Positions 32,336 to 41,762 of a DNA stretch of 64,000 nt are shown here, piece by piece (the stretch's first letter is position 1; the number at the start of each line of letters is the position of its first letter). The stretch is from Paraburkholderia gardini (GTDB taxonomy: Bacteria > Pseudomonadota > Gammaproteobacteria > Burkholderiales > Burkholderiaceae): assembly GCF_907164575.1 (NCBI RefSeq), contig NZ_CAJQYY010000020.1, positions 62,001-126,000 on the forward strand, given 5' to 3'. The position numbers and the translations under genes were made by a program. The notes beneath the pieces are model-generated. The model was not told where the DNA came from. It saw only the letters and a program-made list of their open reading frames with translations, and searched no databases.

Positions 32336-33511
32336 CTACGGCGATGAGCGAGGCGGATGCGACGTGTCCGCGGGTTCCTTGCCGATCAGGTTCAGCAACG
32401 CGTTCCCCAGTCCCTTGACCGTTTCGCCGGCACCCTTCGCGACGCCCGCGACACTCACGCCGAGCGCCTCCGCGAAGCCGTTGCTCATTTTCGTCAGCAG
32501 GCTTTCGTTCAGCGAGAACTTCGGGTCTCGCAGATTGCCTTCGAGCACGAAATGCAACGTGATGTCGTCGCCATGCTTCTTGAGTGCGGCGACGGCCGCT
32601 TTGGTCGGGATTGAAAGGAACGTGTCGACGGGGCTGCCGCTGTCGGCGAGCTGCAGATGGTGCACCGTTATCACACCCGGCGCGTGAAGCTGGTAGTTGT
32701 GCACGGTCGAGTCCACTTTCATGTCGAGCGTGCCGTCCGTCACCTGCGCTCTCGCGCCGGCTTTCCTGAGCAGGTACGGATCGAGCGTCCTGATATCGAC
32801 GCCGCGCAGCGTGGTGGTGGTCTGCGAATCCTTGCTGGCGATTTTTATCCAGCCACCAAATGAAACGGTGCCGGTATGCGACGGCCCCTTGATCGAGCCA
32901 TTGATGGCGAGCGTCGTGGGTTCGTCCAGATCGGGCACATGGATGTGATCGATCGTCGCGCTCGCATCGGTGATGGAGATCCGGTACGCGGGATTGCTCA
33001 CCGTCAGGTCGTAAAACACAAACGTGCCGTGCTGGAATTCGATGTGGTCGACGATCTTTTCCAATGGCAGCGATGATGCTTCGCTGGCGCTGGCGTCGCT
33101 CGCGCCGGTATTCGCGGGGCTGTTCAACGTCTGCCGCAGATTCGGCAGCAACTGGACGCCGCCATCCTTCGTGCGCAGCACGGTCATGTTGAATCCACTG
33201 ACCACGACATTGCGCATGTGGATGCGCCGCTGGATCAGGTCGCGAAGGTCGGGTTCGAGGACGACGGTGTCGGCGCGAAACGGATCGGCGGCGGGCCAGC
33301 CGTCGGGCGCGCGCAGGCGGACGTTGGTGAGGCGGATGGTTTTGAAGCCGACGTCGATTGTGTCGGCGCTGCCGCGTGGGCCGAGGGCGGCGGCAATGCG
33401 CTCTTTCACCTCGTGCTGGATGAACAGAAGGCCGGCCAACACGATGACCACCAGTATCGCCGCCACGCCTGTCAGTGCGACGACCACGCGACTGCCTTTC
33501 GACATCGGCAT
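32336..33511 (-). CDS. AsmA-like DUF748 family protein
   Basis: A 391-aa protein with one N-terminal membrane anchor (VVVALTGVAAILVVIVLAGLLFI) and a long beta-rich periplasmic region. Repeating segments such as IRLTNVRLRAPDGWPAADPF and VVVSGFNMTVLRTKDGGVQLLPNL in outline are typical of AsmA/DUF748 proteins, members of the bridge-like group thought to span the periplasm and help lipid traffic to the outer membrane. ATG at 33511 has GAGGAG at good spacing; in-frame ATGs at 33535 and 33505 exist. It is a single gene on the minus strand. Confidence 0.82.
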   Translation of the reverse strand: MPMSKGSRVVVALTGVAAILVVIVLAGLLFIQHEVKERIAAALGPRGSADTIDVGFKTIRLTNVRLRAPDGWPAADPFRADTVVLEPDLRDLIQRRIHMRNVVVSGFNMTVLRTKDGGVQLLPNLRQTLNSPANTGASDASASEASSLPLEKIVDHIEFQHGTFVFYDLTVSNPAYRISITDASATIDHIHVPDLDEPTTLAINGSIKGPSHTGTVSFGGWIKIASKDSQTTTTLRGVDIRTLDPYLLRKAGARAQVTDGTLDMKVDSTVHNYQLHAPGVITVHHLQLADSGSPVDTFLSIPTKAAVAALKKHGDDITLHFVLEGNLRDPKFSLNESLLTKMSNGFAEALGVSVAGVAKGAGETVKGLGNALLNLIGKEPADTSHPPRSSP

Positions 33512-33706
33512 GCCTGCCTCCTCGTTGCCGCGCATTGCGTGCGGCCAGACCCCAGACCGTTAGCTTTATCGTGCAGATCGATGGCCAGTCGGCGGGTGAA
33601 GTCAACCGTGCAGACCCTGCCCCGCCAACACCTGCATCAACCCGTCCCACCGGGCGCGCGGATCAGCCTCGACAGAGGCCGACCCGCTGCGCCGAAGGCG
33701 CGAGAC

Positions 33707-35374
33707 CTAGCGCGTGATCGGCTTGTAGCGCAGGCGCTTCGGCCGTGCTGCTTCCTCGCCGAGACGGTTACGCTTGTCTGCCTCGTATTCCTGATAGTTG
33801 CCGTTGAAGAACGTCACCTGCGAGTCTCCTTCGAACGCCAGAATGTGCGTCGCGATACGGTCGAGGAACCAGCGATCGTGCGAGATCACCACCACCGAGC
33901 CCGCGAACTCCAGCAAAGCGTCTTCGAGCGCGCGCAGTGTTTCGACGTCGAGGTCGTTCGACGGTTCGTCGAGCAGCAGCACATTGCCGCCCGCGATCAG
34001 CGTTTTCGCCAGATGCAGCCGGCCGCGTTCGCCGCCCGACAGATTGCCGACGTTCTTTTGCTGATCGCCGCCCTTGAAGTTGAAACGGCCGATGTACGCC
34101 CGCGACGGCGTTTCATACTTGCCGACGGTCAGCACATCCGCACCGCCCGAAATCTCTTCGAAGACGGTCTTCGAGCCATCCAGCGCATCGCGGCTCTGAT
34201 CCACATACGCGAGCTTCACGGTCGGGCCCTGCACGATCTCGCCCGAATCCGGCTGCTCCTTGCCGGTCAGCATGCGGAACAGCGTCGACTTGCCGGCGCC
34301 GTTCGGCCCGATGATGCCGACGATCGCGCCCGCCGGAATCTTGAAGCTCAGGTCGTCGATCAGCAGACGGTCGCCATATGCCTTCGACACGTTCCTGAAC
34401 TCGATCACCTCGTTGCCGAGACGGTCGCCAACGGGGATGAAAATTTCCGATGTTTCGTTGCGCTTCTGGTAATCCTGGCTGCTCAGTTCCTCGAATCGCG
34501 CAATACGTGCCTTCGATTTCGCCTGGCGTCCCTTCGGGTTCTGGCGCACCCACTCCAGTTCCTTCTTGATCGCTTTCTGGCGTGCCGATTCCGTTGCTTC
34601 TTCCTGCTTCAGCCGCTCTTCCTTCTGGTCGAGCCAGCTGCTGTAGTTGCCCTTCCACGGAATGCCATGACCGCGGTCGAGTTCGAGAATCCACTCGGCG
34701 GCGTTATCCAGGAAGTATCTGTCGTGGGTTACAGCAACCACTGTGCCCGGGAAGCGCGTGAGGAACTGTTCGAGCCAGTCGACCGATTCCGCGTCCAGGT
34801 GGTTGGTCGGTTCGTCGAGCAGCAGCATGTCGGGCTTTTCGAGCAGCAGCTTGCACAGCGCGACGCGCCGCTTTTCGCCGCCCGACAGGTGTTCGATTTT
34901 CGCGTCCCACGCCGGCAGGCGCAGCGCGTCGGCGGCGATCTCGATCTGCTGCTCGGGGCTGCCGCCGTCGGCGGTGGCGAGAATGGCTTCGTACTTCGCC
35001 TGTTCGGCGGCGAGCGCGTCGAAATCGGCGTCCGGCTCGGCGTACGCGGCGTAGATTTCGTCGAGCTTCTTCTGTGCACTGAAGACATCGCCGAGGCCTT
35101 CCTCGACCGCTTCGCGCACGGTTTTCAGCGGGTCGAGTTGCGGCTCCTGCGGCAGATAGCCGATGTTCAGATTCGGCATCGGCGTGGCTTCGCCCTCGAT
35201 GTCCTTGTCGACGCCCGCCATGATGCGGATCAACGTCGATTTGCCCGAGCCGTTCAGGCCGAGCAGACCAATTTTCGCGCCGGGGAAGAACGACAGCGAG
35301 ATGTCTTTCAGGATTTGACGCTTGGGCGGCACGATCTTGCCGACCCGGTTCATGGTGAAGACGTATTGGGCCAT
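33707..35374 (-). CDS. ettA: Energy-dependent translational throttle protein EttA
   Basis: A 555-aa soluble ABC-F ATPase, exactly the length of the Escherichia coli protein. It has two nucleotide-binding domains: Walker A GLNGSGKST and GPNGAGKST, signatures LSGGEKRRV and LSGGERGRL, with the P-site tRNA interaction linker between (WVRQNPKGRQAKSKARIARFEEL in outline). EttA binds the ribosomal E site and gates the first elongation step according to ADP/ATP ratio. An in-frame ATG 36 bases upstream is rejected because MAQYVFTMNRVGK is the normal start. A 7-bp GC hairpin lies in the leader at 35459-35475. Confidence 0.96.
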   Translation of the reverse strand: MAQYVFTMNRVGKIVPPKRQILKDISLSFFPGAKIGLLGLNGSGKSTLIRIMAGVDKDIEGEATPMPNLNIGYLPQEPQLDPLKTVREAVEEGLGDVFSAQKKLDEIYAAYAEPDADFDALAAEQAKYEAILATADGGSPEQQIEIAADALRLPAWDAKIEHLSGGEKRRVALCKLLLEKPDMLLLDEPTNHLDAESVDWLEQFLTRFPGTVVAVTHDRYFLDNAAEWILELDRGHGIPWKGNYSSWLDQKEERLKQEEATESARQKAIKKELEWVRQNPKGRQAKSKARIARFEELSSQDYQKRNETSEIFIPVGDRLGNEVIEFRNVSKAYGDRLLIDDLSFKIPAGAIVGIIGPNGAGKSTLFRMLTGKEQPDSGEIVQGPTVKLAYVDQSRDALDGSKTVFEEISGGADVLTVGKYETPSRAYIGRFNFKGGDQQKNVGNLSGGERGRLHLAKTLIAGGNVLLLDEPSNDLDVETLRALEDALLEFAGSVVVISHDRWFLDRIATHILAFEGDSQVTFFNGNYQEYEADKRNRLGEEAARPKRLRYKPITR

Positions 35375-35578
35375 TTGCTTGAAATCAGGCGTTGACGCCG
35401 CAGGCCGCACTGAAAAGGGCGGCCGGGCGTGGGTGAATGGGTATGCATTTCCCGGACGGCGCCGGCAACCGGCGCACAGGGAGAACTGGCATTGTACTTC
35501 GCCGTCCAGGGCGAAAGTACCGTTGCCCGCAGTGGTTATGCCGTCTGGCCAGGGTGACGCGATGTTCTTGCTGACGGA

Positions 35579-35893
35579 CTATAGCCACTCAGCGACGCCG
35601 CCATGACGCGAACACGTTCCGCTGTGATGGCGGCTGAAGCTCCAGGAGCCGTCGCGGCAGCGCGCGGTGGCGCCTTCGGGAATCTTGCCCGACAGCGAGC
35701 GGGCCGGCGCGTGGACAGTCTCGCCGTCGCGGTTCCGGTACGTATTGTGGTTGCTGAGACCGGCCTCGTCAGGCGTGGAGGCGGGCGCCACGTAAGCCCA
35801 TGCGGGCGTGAGCGCGAGCAGCAGGCTCGCGGCGAGGGCGGCGATGAATGCTGTTTTACGCCGCGGGCGGGGCAGAGCGATGCCGAGGGTCAT
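35579..35893 (-). CDS. DUF3761 domain, secreted protein
   Basis: A 104-aa protein with a signal peptide (AFIAALAASLLLALTPAWAY, cut near residue 33) and a C-terminal DUF3761-like region: TYRNRDGETVHAPARS, GATARCRDGSWSFSRHHSGTCSRHGGVAEWL in outline. The two cysteines probably form a disulfide, and the His-rich SRHHSGTCSRHGG could bind metal. The domain is common in secreted proteins of Burkholderiaceae with no known role. It is a single gene between ettA and ugpC. Confidence 0.85.
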   Translation of the reverse strand: MTLGIALPRPRRKTAFIAALAASLLLALTPAWAYVAPASTPDEAGLSNHNTYRNRDGETVHAPARSLSGKIPEGATARCRDGSWSFSRHHSGTCSRHGGVAEWL

Positions 35894-35966
35894 GGTCAGA
35901 ACCGTTTGTTATTTTTTCGATGCATCGCGCCGCTACACAACACAGCACCGTTATGAACCAGTGCCG

Positions 35967-37055
35967 TCAGTTAGCGCGCCTGCCCGTCGACGGATCGAAG
36001 AAATGCAGATGCGGGGCGGGCAACACCACCTGCAGCGCTTCGCCGCGCGCCGGGCGATGCGCATGCGGCAGTCTTGCCGCGACGTCGTGGCTGCCCCATC
36101 GGCCGTGCGCAAGATTGTCGGCGCCCAGCAACTCGCAGGAATCGACGGTGAGCGTCGCGGGTACGGCGTCCGCCAGCCCCGGCGTCATGTGCTCAGGCCG
36201 GATGCCCAGCGTCCACTCGCGTCCGGCCGCCACCTCGCGGCCGATACACGGCACGCCCGCGAGCGGGAGCCTCGGCCCGTTGCCCGCGACTTCGAAGAAC
36301 GCGCCATCACCGGACACGCGGCCTTCCAGCAGATTCATCCCCGGCGAGCCGATGAAACTCGCGACGAACACCGTCGCGGGCCGCTCGTAGACTTCGGTTG
36401 GCGCGCCGATCTGCTCCGCGTGGCCCTGGTTCATCACGATCACCCGCTGCGCGAGCGTCATCGCTTCGATCTGGTCGTGCGTGACGTACAGGCTCGTGGT
36501 TGCGAGACGCGCATGCAGGCGCTGGATTTCCAGACGCATCTGCACACGCAGCCGGGCATCGAGATTCGACAGAGGTTCGTCGAACAGGAACACGGCGGGC
36601 TCGCGCACGATCGCGCGGCCCATCGCGACGCGCTGTCGCTGCCCGCCGGACAGTTCACGCGGCTTGCGGGCGAGCAACGATTCGAGCTCGAGAATCTTCG
36701 CGGCGGCATCGACGCGCCGGTCGATCGTCGCGCGATCCTCGCCGGCGATCTTCAGCGCGTAGCCCATGTTCTGCGCGACGCTCATATGCGGATAGAGCGC
36801 GTAGTTCTGGAACACCATCGCGATGTTGCGGTCCTTCGGTTCCAGCGTGTTGACGACCTTGTCCGCGATCGAGATCGAGCCTTCGGAAATGCCTTCGAGC
36901 CCGGCCACCATGCGCAGCAAGGTCGACTTGCCGCAGCCGGACGGTCCGACCATCACGACGAACTCGCCATCGGCGACATCGACGTCGATGCCATGCAGCA
37001 CGAACTGTTTGCCGTCGTACGTCTTTTTCACGCCCTTCAGGGTCAGTGCAGCCAT
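35967..37055 (-). CDS. ugpC: Glycerol-3-phosphate ABC transporter, ATP-binding protein UgpC
   Basis: A 362-aa ATPase: Walker A GPSGCGKST, signature LSGGQRQRVAMGRAIVREP, Walker B FLFDEPLSNLDA, and a C-terminal OB-fold regulatory domain typical of MalK/UgpC. It energises import of sn-glycerol-3-phosphate and its diesters. It is last in the ugpB-A-E-C series, 98 bases after ugpE. Substrate assignment rests on the whole operon; MalK-like ATPases are interchangeable by sequence alone. Confidence 0.92.
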   Translation of the reverse strand: MAALTLKGVKKTYDGKQFVLHGIDVDVADGEFVVMVGPSGCGKSTLLRMVAGLEGISEGSISIADKVVNTLEPKDRNIAMVFQNYALYPHMSVAQNMGYALKIAGEDRATIDRRVDAAAKILELESLLARKPRELSGGQRQRVAMGRAIVREPAVFLFDEPLSNLDARLRVQMRLEIQRLHARLATTSLYVTHDQIEAMTLAQRVIVMNQGHAEQIGAPTEVYERPATVFVASFIGSPGMNLLEGRVSGDGAFFEVAGNGPRLPLAGVPCIGREVAAGREWTLGIRPEHMTPGLADAVPATLTVDSCELLGADNLAHGRWGSHDVAARLPHAHRPARGEALQVVLPAPHLHFFDPSTGRRAN

Positions 37056-37153
37056 TCGTTTTTGCCTTTCCGTGCATTCGCGGGCATTACGTCACGCGCC
37101 GTCGCGTTAAATTGCGTTATGTGGTGTTCGATCCGAAACCTGTCCCGACCGGT

Positions 37154-37999
37154 TTATTTTTCGGCATCCACGAGGCCGCGCACGAACCAGCGCTGCATCG
37201 TCAGCACGACGGCGAGCGGCGGCAGCATCGCGAGCAGCGTCGCGGTCATCACCAGATGCCACTCGGTCGCCGTATCGCCGGACGCGATCATGCTCTTGAT
37301 GCCGACCACCGCCGTGGTCAGCGATTGCTGGCTCGTGATCAGGATCGGCCACAGATACTGGTTCCAGCCGTAGATGAACGTGATCACGAACAGCGCGGCC
37401 ATGTTCGTCTTCGACAGCGGCAGCACCACGTCCCAGAAAAAGCGCAGCGGCCCGGCGCCGTCGATGCGTGCCGCTTCCATCAGTTCGTCCGGCAGCGTCA
37501 GGAAAAATTGCCGGAACAGGAAAGTCGCGGTGGCCGAGGCGATCAGCGGCAGCGTCAAGCCGGCGTAGGTGTTGCTCAGATGCATCGACGACACCACCTG
37601 CACGGTCGGAAAGATGCGTACTTCGACCGGCAGCATCAACGTGATGAAGATCAGCCAGAACGCGACATTCCTGAGCGGGAAGCGGAAGAACACGATCGCA
37701 TACGCGGAGATCATCGATACGGCGATCTTGCCGATCGAAATGACGAGCGCCATCACGAGGCTGTTCATCAGCATCCGTCCGAACGGACTCGCCGCGTTGC
37801 CGCTGCCGTGCGTCCAGACGTTCGCGATGTTCTCGAACAGATGCGTGCTGGGCACGAGCGAAAGCGGCACGCTGAACACTTCATGCTCGCTCATCGTCGC
37901 GGCGCAGAACGCGATGTACACCGGAAACACGACCAGCACGACGCCGACGATCAGCACCGCGTGGCAAAAGAGGTCGAACCCGCGTCGATTCTCGATCAT
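37154..37999 (-). CDS. ugpE: Glycerol-3-phosphate ABC transporter permease UgpE
   Basis: A 281-aa inner-membrane permease, the same length as enteric UgpE, with six predicted helices and the cytoplasmic EAA loop DELMEAARIDGAGPLRFFWDVVLPLSK that docks onto UgpC. The start ATG overlaps the ugpA stop by four bases (ATGA), implying translational coupling. The same reading frame stays open upstream through ugpA, but that part is antiphase shadow, not a longer protein. Confidence 0.95.
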   Translation of the reverse strand: MIENRRGFDLFCHAVLIVGVVLVVFPVYIAFCAATMSEHEVFSVPLSLVPSTHLFENIANVWTHGSGNAASPFGRMLMNSLVMALVISIGKIAVSMISAYAIVFFRFPLRNVAFWLIFITLMLPVEVRIFPTVQVVSSMHLSNTYAGLTLPLIASATATFLFRQFFLTLPDELMEAARIDGAGPLRFFWDVVLPLSKTNMAALFVITFIYGWNQYLWPILITSQQSLTTAVVGIKSMIASGDTATEWHLVMTATLLAMLPPLAVVLTMQRWFVRGLVDAEK

Positions 38000-38880
38000 G
38001 AGTACTGGACCCTCCGCTCGATGAAACGGAACTGCACGACAGTCAGTGCGACGACGATCACCATCAGCACCACCGACTGCGCGCCGGAACTGCCGATATC
38101 GAGGCCCTGAAAGCCTTCGGCGAAGATCTTGTAGATCAGCGTGCGGGTCGATTGCGCGGGGCCGCCGCCAGTGGCCGCGTCGATCACCGGCAACGTATCG
38201 AAGAACGCGTAGACGATATTGACGACGAGCAGAAAGAAACTCACCGGCGACAGCAGCGGCAGCGCGATGCCGAAGAAGCGGCGCACGGGGCCCGCGCCGT
38301 CGATCGCGGCCGCTTCGATCAGCGAACGCGGAATCGCCTGCAGGCCGGCATAGAAGAACAGGAAGTTGTAGCTGACCTGCTTCCAGACCGAAGCGAGCAC
38401 GACGAGGAACATCGCCTGCCCGGGGTTGAGCGCGTGATTCCACACGATGCCGCCCTTCGCGAGCGCGTAGGTCACGAGCCCGATGCTCGGATTGAAGAGG
38501 AACGACCACAGCACGCCGGCGAGCGCGGGCGCAACCGCGTACGGCCAGATCAGCAGCGTCTGATAGGTCTTTGCCCCGCGCGTCACGCGGTCGGCGCAGG
38601 CAGCGAGCACGAGCGAAATCGCGAGACCGCCGAGCGTGACGAGCGAACAGAAAATCAGCGTCGTATTGACCGACGACAGATAGAGCGGATCGGCGAACAG
38701 CTGTTTGAAATTGGCGAGGCCGACGAACTCGCTCGACGTGCCGAACGCGTCCTGACTTTGCGTGGACTGCCACAACGCCTCGCCGGCGGGCCACAGAAAA
38801 AACAGCAGCGTGATGGCGAGTTGCGGCGCAACCAGCAGATACGGCAACACGCCTGCACCAAAGCGGGATCGCTTTTCCAT
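37996..38880 (-). CDS. ugpA: Glycerol-3-phosphate ABC transporter permease UgpA
   Basis: A 294-aa inner-membrane permease. LPYLLVAPQLAITLLFFLWPAGEALW closely follows the enteric UgpA opening, and the EAA loop is RSLIEAAAIDGAGPVRRFFGIALPLL. ATG at 38880 gives the family length; an ATG at 38904 is less likely because it lies at the edge of the hairpin that separates ugpB and ugpA. It forms the membrane pore with UgpE. Confidence 0.95.
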   Translation of the reverse strand: MEKRSRFGAGVLPYLLVAPQLAITLLFFLWPAGEALWQSTQSQDAFGTSSEFVGLANFKQLFADPLYLSSVNTTLIFCSLVTLGGLAISLVLAACADRVTRGAKTYQTLLIWPYAVAPALAGVLWSFLFNPSIGLVTYALAKGGIVWNHALNPGQAMFLVVLASVWKQVSYNFLFFYAGLQAIPRSLIEAAAIDGAGPVRRFFGIALPLLSPVSFFLLVVNIVYAFFDTLPVIDAATGGGPAQSTRTLIYKIFAEGFQGLDIGSSGAQSVVLMVIVVALTVVQFRFIERRVQYS

Positions 38881-38904
38881 CGATGTTTCCCGTAGGTGAT
38901 GCAC

Positions 38905-38935
38905 GCGGGCGCTTCGTCTTTTAACAAGCGCCCGC
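38905..38935 (-). promoter_or_regulatory. Intercistronic 10-bp hairpin between ugpB and ugpA
   Basis: GCGGGCGCTT (38905-38914) pairs perfectly with AAGCGCCCGC (38926-38935) around an 11-base loop. It lies in the 72-base gap after ugpB, where such structures protect the upstream binding-protein message and limit read-through into permease genes. Confidence 0.7.
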
Positions 38936-38952
38936 AGGAACCGGCCGGCGGC

Positions 38953-40278
38953 CTAGCTGCCGGCCTTCTCGAAGCGGCGCAGCAGCTCGTCGCCGCGCGA
39001 CACGGCGGAGTCGAGCGCCTCTTTCGGCGACTTCTTCTGCGTCCAGACCTGCTCGAGTTCCTCGTCGACGACCGTGCGGATCTGCGGCATGTTGCCAAGA
39101 CGCAGCCCCTTGGTGAACGGCAGGGGCGGCTTGTTGAGCATCTGCCTGATCGCGGTATCGCTGCCCGGGTTCTTCTCGTAGAAGCCCTGTTGCTGCGTCA
39201 GCTGATAGGCCGCGGTGGTGACCGGCAGGTAACCCGTGTCCTGATGCCATTTGGCCGCGACCTGCGGCGAAGTCAGATAGGCGAGGAATTTCGCCACGCC
39301 CTTGTAGACGGCCGGATCCTTGCCCGCCAGCACCCATAGGCTCGCGCCGCCGATGATCGCGTTCTGCGGCGCGCCTTTCACGCTCGCGTCGTACGGCATC
39401 ATGCCGGTGCCGAAGTTGAACTTCGCGAACTTCTTGATCGTGGCAAGCGACCCCGACGAGTTCGTGATGATTCCGCAGTCGCCGCTATAGAACTTCGACA
39501 CCGGTTCGTCCTTGCGGCCGACATAGGTGAACGTGCCTTCCTTCGCCATGTTCTGCAGGAACTGGATGTGCGCGATCTGCAGCGGCTTGTTGAATTCGAG
39601 CTGGGCATCGGTGCCGTCGAAGCCGTTGTTCTTCGATGCGAACGGTGCGCCATGCCACGCACTGTAGTTTTCGAGCTGGATCCAGCTCTGCCAGCCTGAC
39701 GAATAACCGCACGACATGCCCGATGCCTTCAGCTTCTGCGCATCCTGTCGCAGTTCATCCCAGGTCTTCGGCGGCTTGTCCGGATCGAGGCCGGCTTTCT
39801 TGAAGGCGTCCTTGTTGTAGTACAGCACCGGCGTCGAACTGTTGAACGGCATCGAAACGAGCTGGCCGGTCTTCGAGTCGCTGTAGTAGCTGGCGATGGT
39901 GGGCACGAATGCCTTTTCGTCGAGCGGCACGCCTGCCTGTTTGAACACGTCCGAGACCGGGATCACGGCTTTCTTTGCCTGCATCATGGTGGCCGTGCCC
40001 ACTTCGTAGACCTGCAGGATCGCGGGCGCGTTGCCGCTGCGGTAGGCCGCGATGCCCGCTGCAAGCGTCTGGTCGTAGGTGCCCTTGAACACCGGCACGA
40101 TCTTGTAGTCGCTCTGCGATGCGTTGAAGTCGTTCGCAATGTCGTTCAGGCGTTCGCCCAGCGCGGCTTCCATCGCGTGCCAGAACTGGATCTCGGTCGC
40201 GGCATGGGCCGTGGTGCTGATGCCGAACGCCAGTACCGCGGCAACGGAAAGTGAACGGAACAGGGGCTTGCAACTCAT
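38953..40278 (-). CDS. ugpB: Glycerol-3-phosphate ABC transporter, periplasmic binding protein UgpB
   Basis: A 441-aa solute-binding protein with signal peptide (FRSLSVAAVLAFGISTTAHAA). The mature protein opens TEIQFWHAMEAALGERLNDIANDFN, and SSGWQSWIQLENYSAWHG and GGASLWVLAGKDP are ligand-cleft segments typical of UgpB. It binds glycerol-3-phosphate or glycerophosphodiesters in the periplasm and feeds UgpAEC. AGGAGACAAT lies just before the ATG. It is the first gene of the operon, allowing higher expression than the permeases. Confidence 0.95.
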   Translation of the reverse strand: MSCKPLFRSLSVAAVLAFGISTTAHAATEIQFWHAMEAALGERLNDIANDFNASQSDYKIVPVFKGTYDQTLAAGIAAYRSGNAPAILQVYEVGTATMMQAKKAVIPVSDVFKQAGVPLDEKAFVPTIASYYSDSKTGQLVSMPFNSSTPVLYYNKDAFKKAGLDPDKPPKTWDELRQDAQKLKASGMSCGYSSGWQSWIQLENYSAWHGAPFASKNNGFDGTDAQLEFNKPLQIAHIQFLQNMAKEGTFTYVGRKDEPVSKFYSGDCGIITNSSGSLATIKKFAKFNFGTGMMPYDASVKGAPQNAIIGGASLWVLAGKDPAVYKGVAKFLAYLTSPQVAAKWHQDTGYLPVTTAAYQLTQQQGFYEKNPGSDTAIRQMLNKPPLPFTKGLRLGNMPQIRTVVDEELEQVWTQKKSPKEALDSAVSRGDELLRRFEKAGS

Positions 40279-40667
40279 CGATTGTCTCCTTGACCGGATC
40301 ATGCGCAAATTGGGGTTGCGCGATTCTAGTTGTGTTCGATGACAGTCACGCGGTGGTATTCCTTCAGCGCGTAAGGTCGCCGGAACGGGGAATTTAACAC
40401 CAGCAACCGCGAAACTGAAGCGCCCCGGCAGAAAAGGACGTTGCTGACGCAACGGATTTTGACATTCGGGCGGACTGTATCAGCCACGCTCTGACGCGGG
40501 TGAACACGGTGGTCTGGGCCGCCTGCTGCCGGGTTTTATTTTGCCGATGACCTTGTCGGTTACCGGTCAGGAGTATCGATGTCCCGTTCGCTACGGCATG
40601 AAAAAACCCCGCTGTCACAGGGACATGCGGGGTTTGCAGTGAATGCGGCGAACTCGCCGCGCAGCCG
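40279..40667. other. Upstream region of ugpB and 3' region of ychF
   Basis: 389 bases with no supported gene. It contains the ugp promoter region, one CTGTCAT half-site on the minus strand (40339-40345) resembling half a Pho box, and the ychF terminator at its right end. Confidence 0.5.
40604..40635 (-). terminator. Intrinsic terminator after ychF
   Basis: AAACCCCGC (40604-40612) pairs with GCGGGGTTT (40627-40635); on the minus strand the second arm runs into a T6 tract. It is 33 bases beyond the ychF stop. Confidence 0.8.
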
Positions 40668-41762
40668 TCAGACGTTGAACAGGAAGTTCATGACGTCGCC
40701 GTCGTGCACGACGTATTCCTTGCCTTCCGCGCGCATCTTGCCCGCTTCCTTCGCACCCTGTTCACCCTTGCAGGTCACGAAGTCGTTGAAGCCGATGGTC
40801 TGCGCACGAATGAAGCCGCGCTCGAAATCGGTGTGGATCACGCCGGCCGCCTGCGGCGCGGTGTCGCCGATATGGATCGTCCATGCGCGGACTTCCTTCA
40901 CGCCCGCCGTGAAGTACGTCTGCAAGCCGAGCAGCTTGAAGGCGGCGCGGATCACGCGGTTCAGGCCCGGCTCTTCCATGCCCATGTCGGCGAGGAACAC
41001 GCCTTTGTCTTCGTCGTCGAGATCCGCGATTTCCGCTTCGATCGCCGCGCACACGGCGACGACCGGCGCACCTTCGGCATCGGCGAACTTCTTCACCGCG
41101 TCGAGGTACGGGTTGTTCGCGAAACCGTCGTCTTTCACGTTCGCCACGTACATCGTCGGTTTGGCGGTGATCAGGCAGAACGGCTTGAGCAGCGCGTTTT
41201 CTTCTTCCGACAGATCCAGCGCACGCACCGGTTTCGCCTGATCGAGCTGCGCGCGGACCCGTTCGAGCACCGCGGCGAGTTTCGCCGCTTCCTTGTCGTT
41301 ACCGGACTTCGCGGCCTTCGAATAACGCGTCAGCGATTTCTCGACAGTCGCGAGATCGGCGAGCGCGAGTTCGGTGTTGATGACTTCGATGTCCGACAGC
41401 GGATCGACCTTGCCCGCGACGTGAATCACGTTCTCGTCTTCGAAGCAGCGCACGACGTGCGTGATCGCATCGGTCTCGCGGATGTTCGCGAGGAACTGGT
41501 TGCCGAGCCCTTCGCCCTTGCTCGCACCGGCGACGAGACCCGCGATGTCGACGAATTCCACCACCGCCGGCAGGATACGCTCCGGCTTGACGATGTCAGC
41601 CAGCGCCTGGAGACGTGCGTCGGGCACTTCGACGATGCCGACGTTCGGCTCGATCGTGCAGAACGGATAGTTTTCGGCGGCGATGCCCGCCTTGGTCAGC
41701 GCGTTGAACAGGGTGGACTTGCCGACGTTGGGCAGGCCAACGATGCCGCATTTGAGGCTCAT
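40668..41762 (-). CDS. ychF: Redox-regulated ribosome-binding ATPase YchF
   Basis: A 364-aa Obg-family protein: Walker A GLPNVGKSTLFNALTK (9-24), switch segment VEFVDIAGLVAGASKGEGLGNQFL, a coiled-coil middle domain and a C-terminal TGS domain (AWTIHIGDTAPQAAGVIHTDFERGFIRA in outline). Unlike most relatives it prefers ATP. It binds the ribosome and influences translation start-site selection and oxidative-stress response. In many bacteria it follows pth; here it is alone. Confidence 0.96.
   Translation of the reverse strand: MSLKCGIVGLPNVGKSTLFNALTKAGIAAENYPFCTIEPNVGIVEVPDARLQALADIVKPERILPAVVEFVDIAGLVAGASKGEGLGNQFLANIRETDAITHVVRCFEDENVIHVAGKVDPLSDIEVINTELALADLATVEKSLTRYSKAAKSGNDKEAAKLAAVLERVRAQLDQAKPVRALDLSEEENALLKPFCLITAKPTMYVANVKDDGFANNPYLDAVKKFADAEGAPVVAVCAAIEAEIADLDDEDKGVFLADMGMEEPGLNRVIRAAFKLLGLQTYFTAGVKEVRAWTIHIGDTAPQAAGVIHTDFERGFIRAQTIGFNDFVTCKGEQGAKEAGKMRAEGKEYVVHDGDVMNFLFNV

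Noticed and set aside
33218..35395. 725-aa plus-strand frame over ettA and the DUF748 gene
   Set aside because: Spans two real genes on the opposite strand and has no domain; shadow of high GC content.
37154..38794. Apparent 546-aa fusion of permease genes
   Set aside because: The part upstream of 37999 is an out-of-phase reading of ugpA; ugpA and ugpE are separate proteins of normal length with an ATGA overlap.
40339..40345. Pho box upstream of ugpB
   Set aside because: Only one CTGTCAT half-site is present; the 11-bp-spaced second half is not recognisable, so PhoB control, though typical for ugp, is not claimed.
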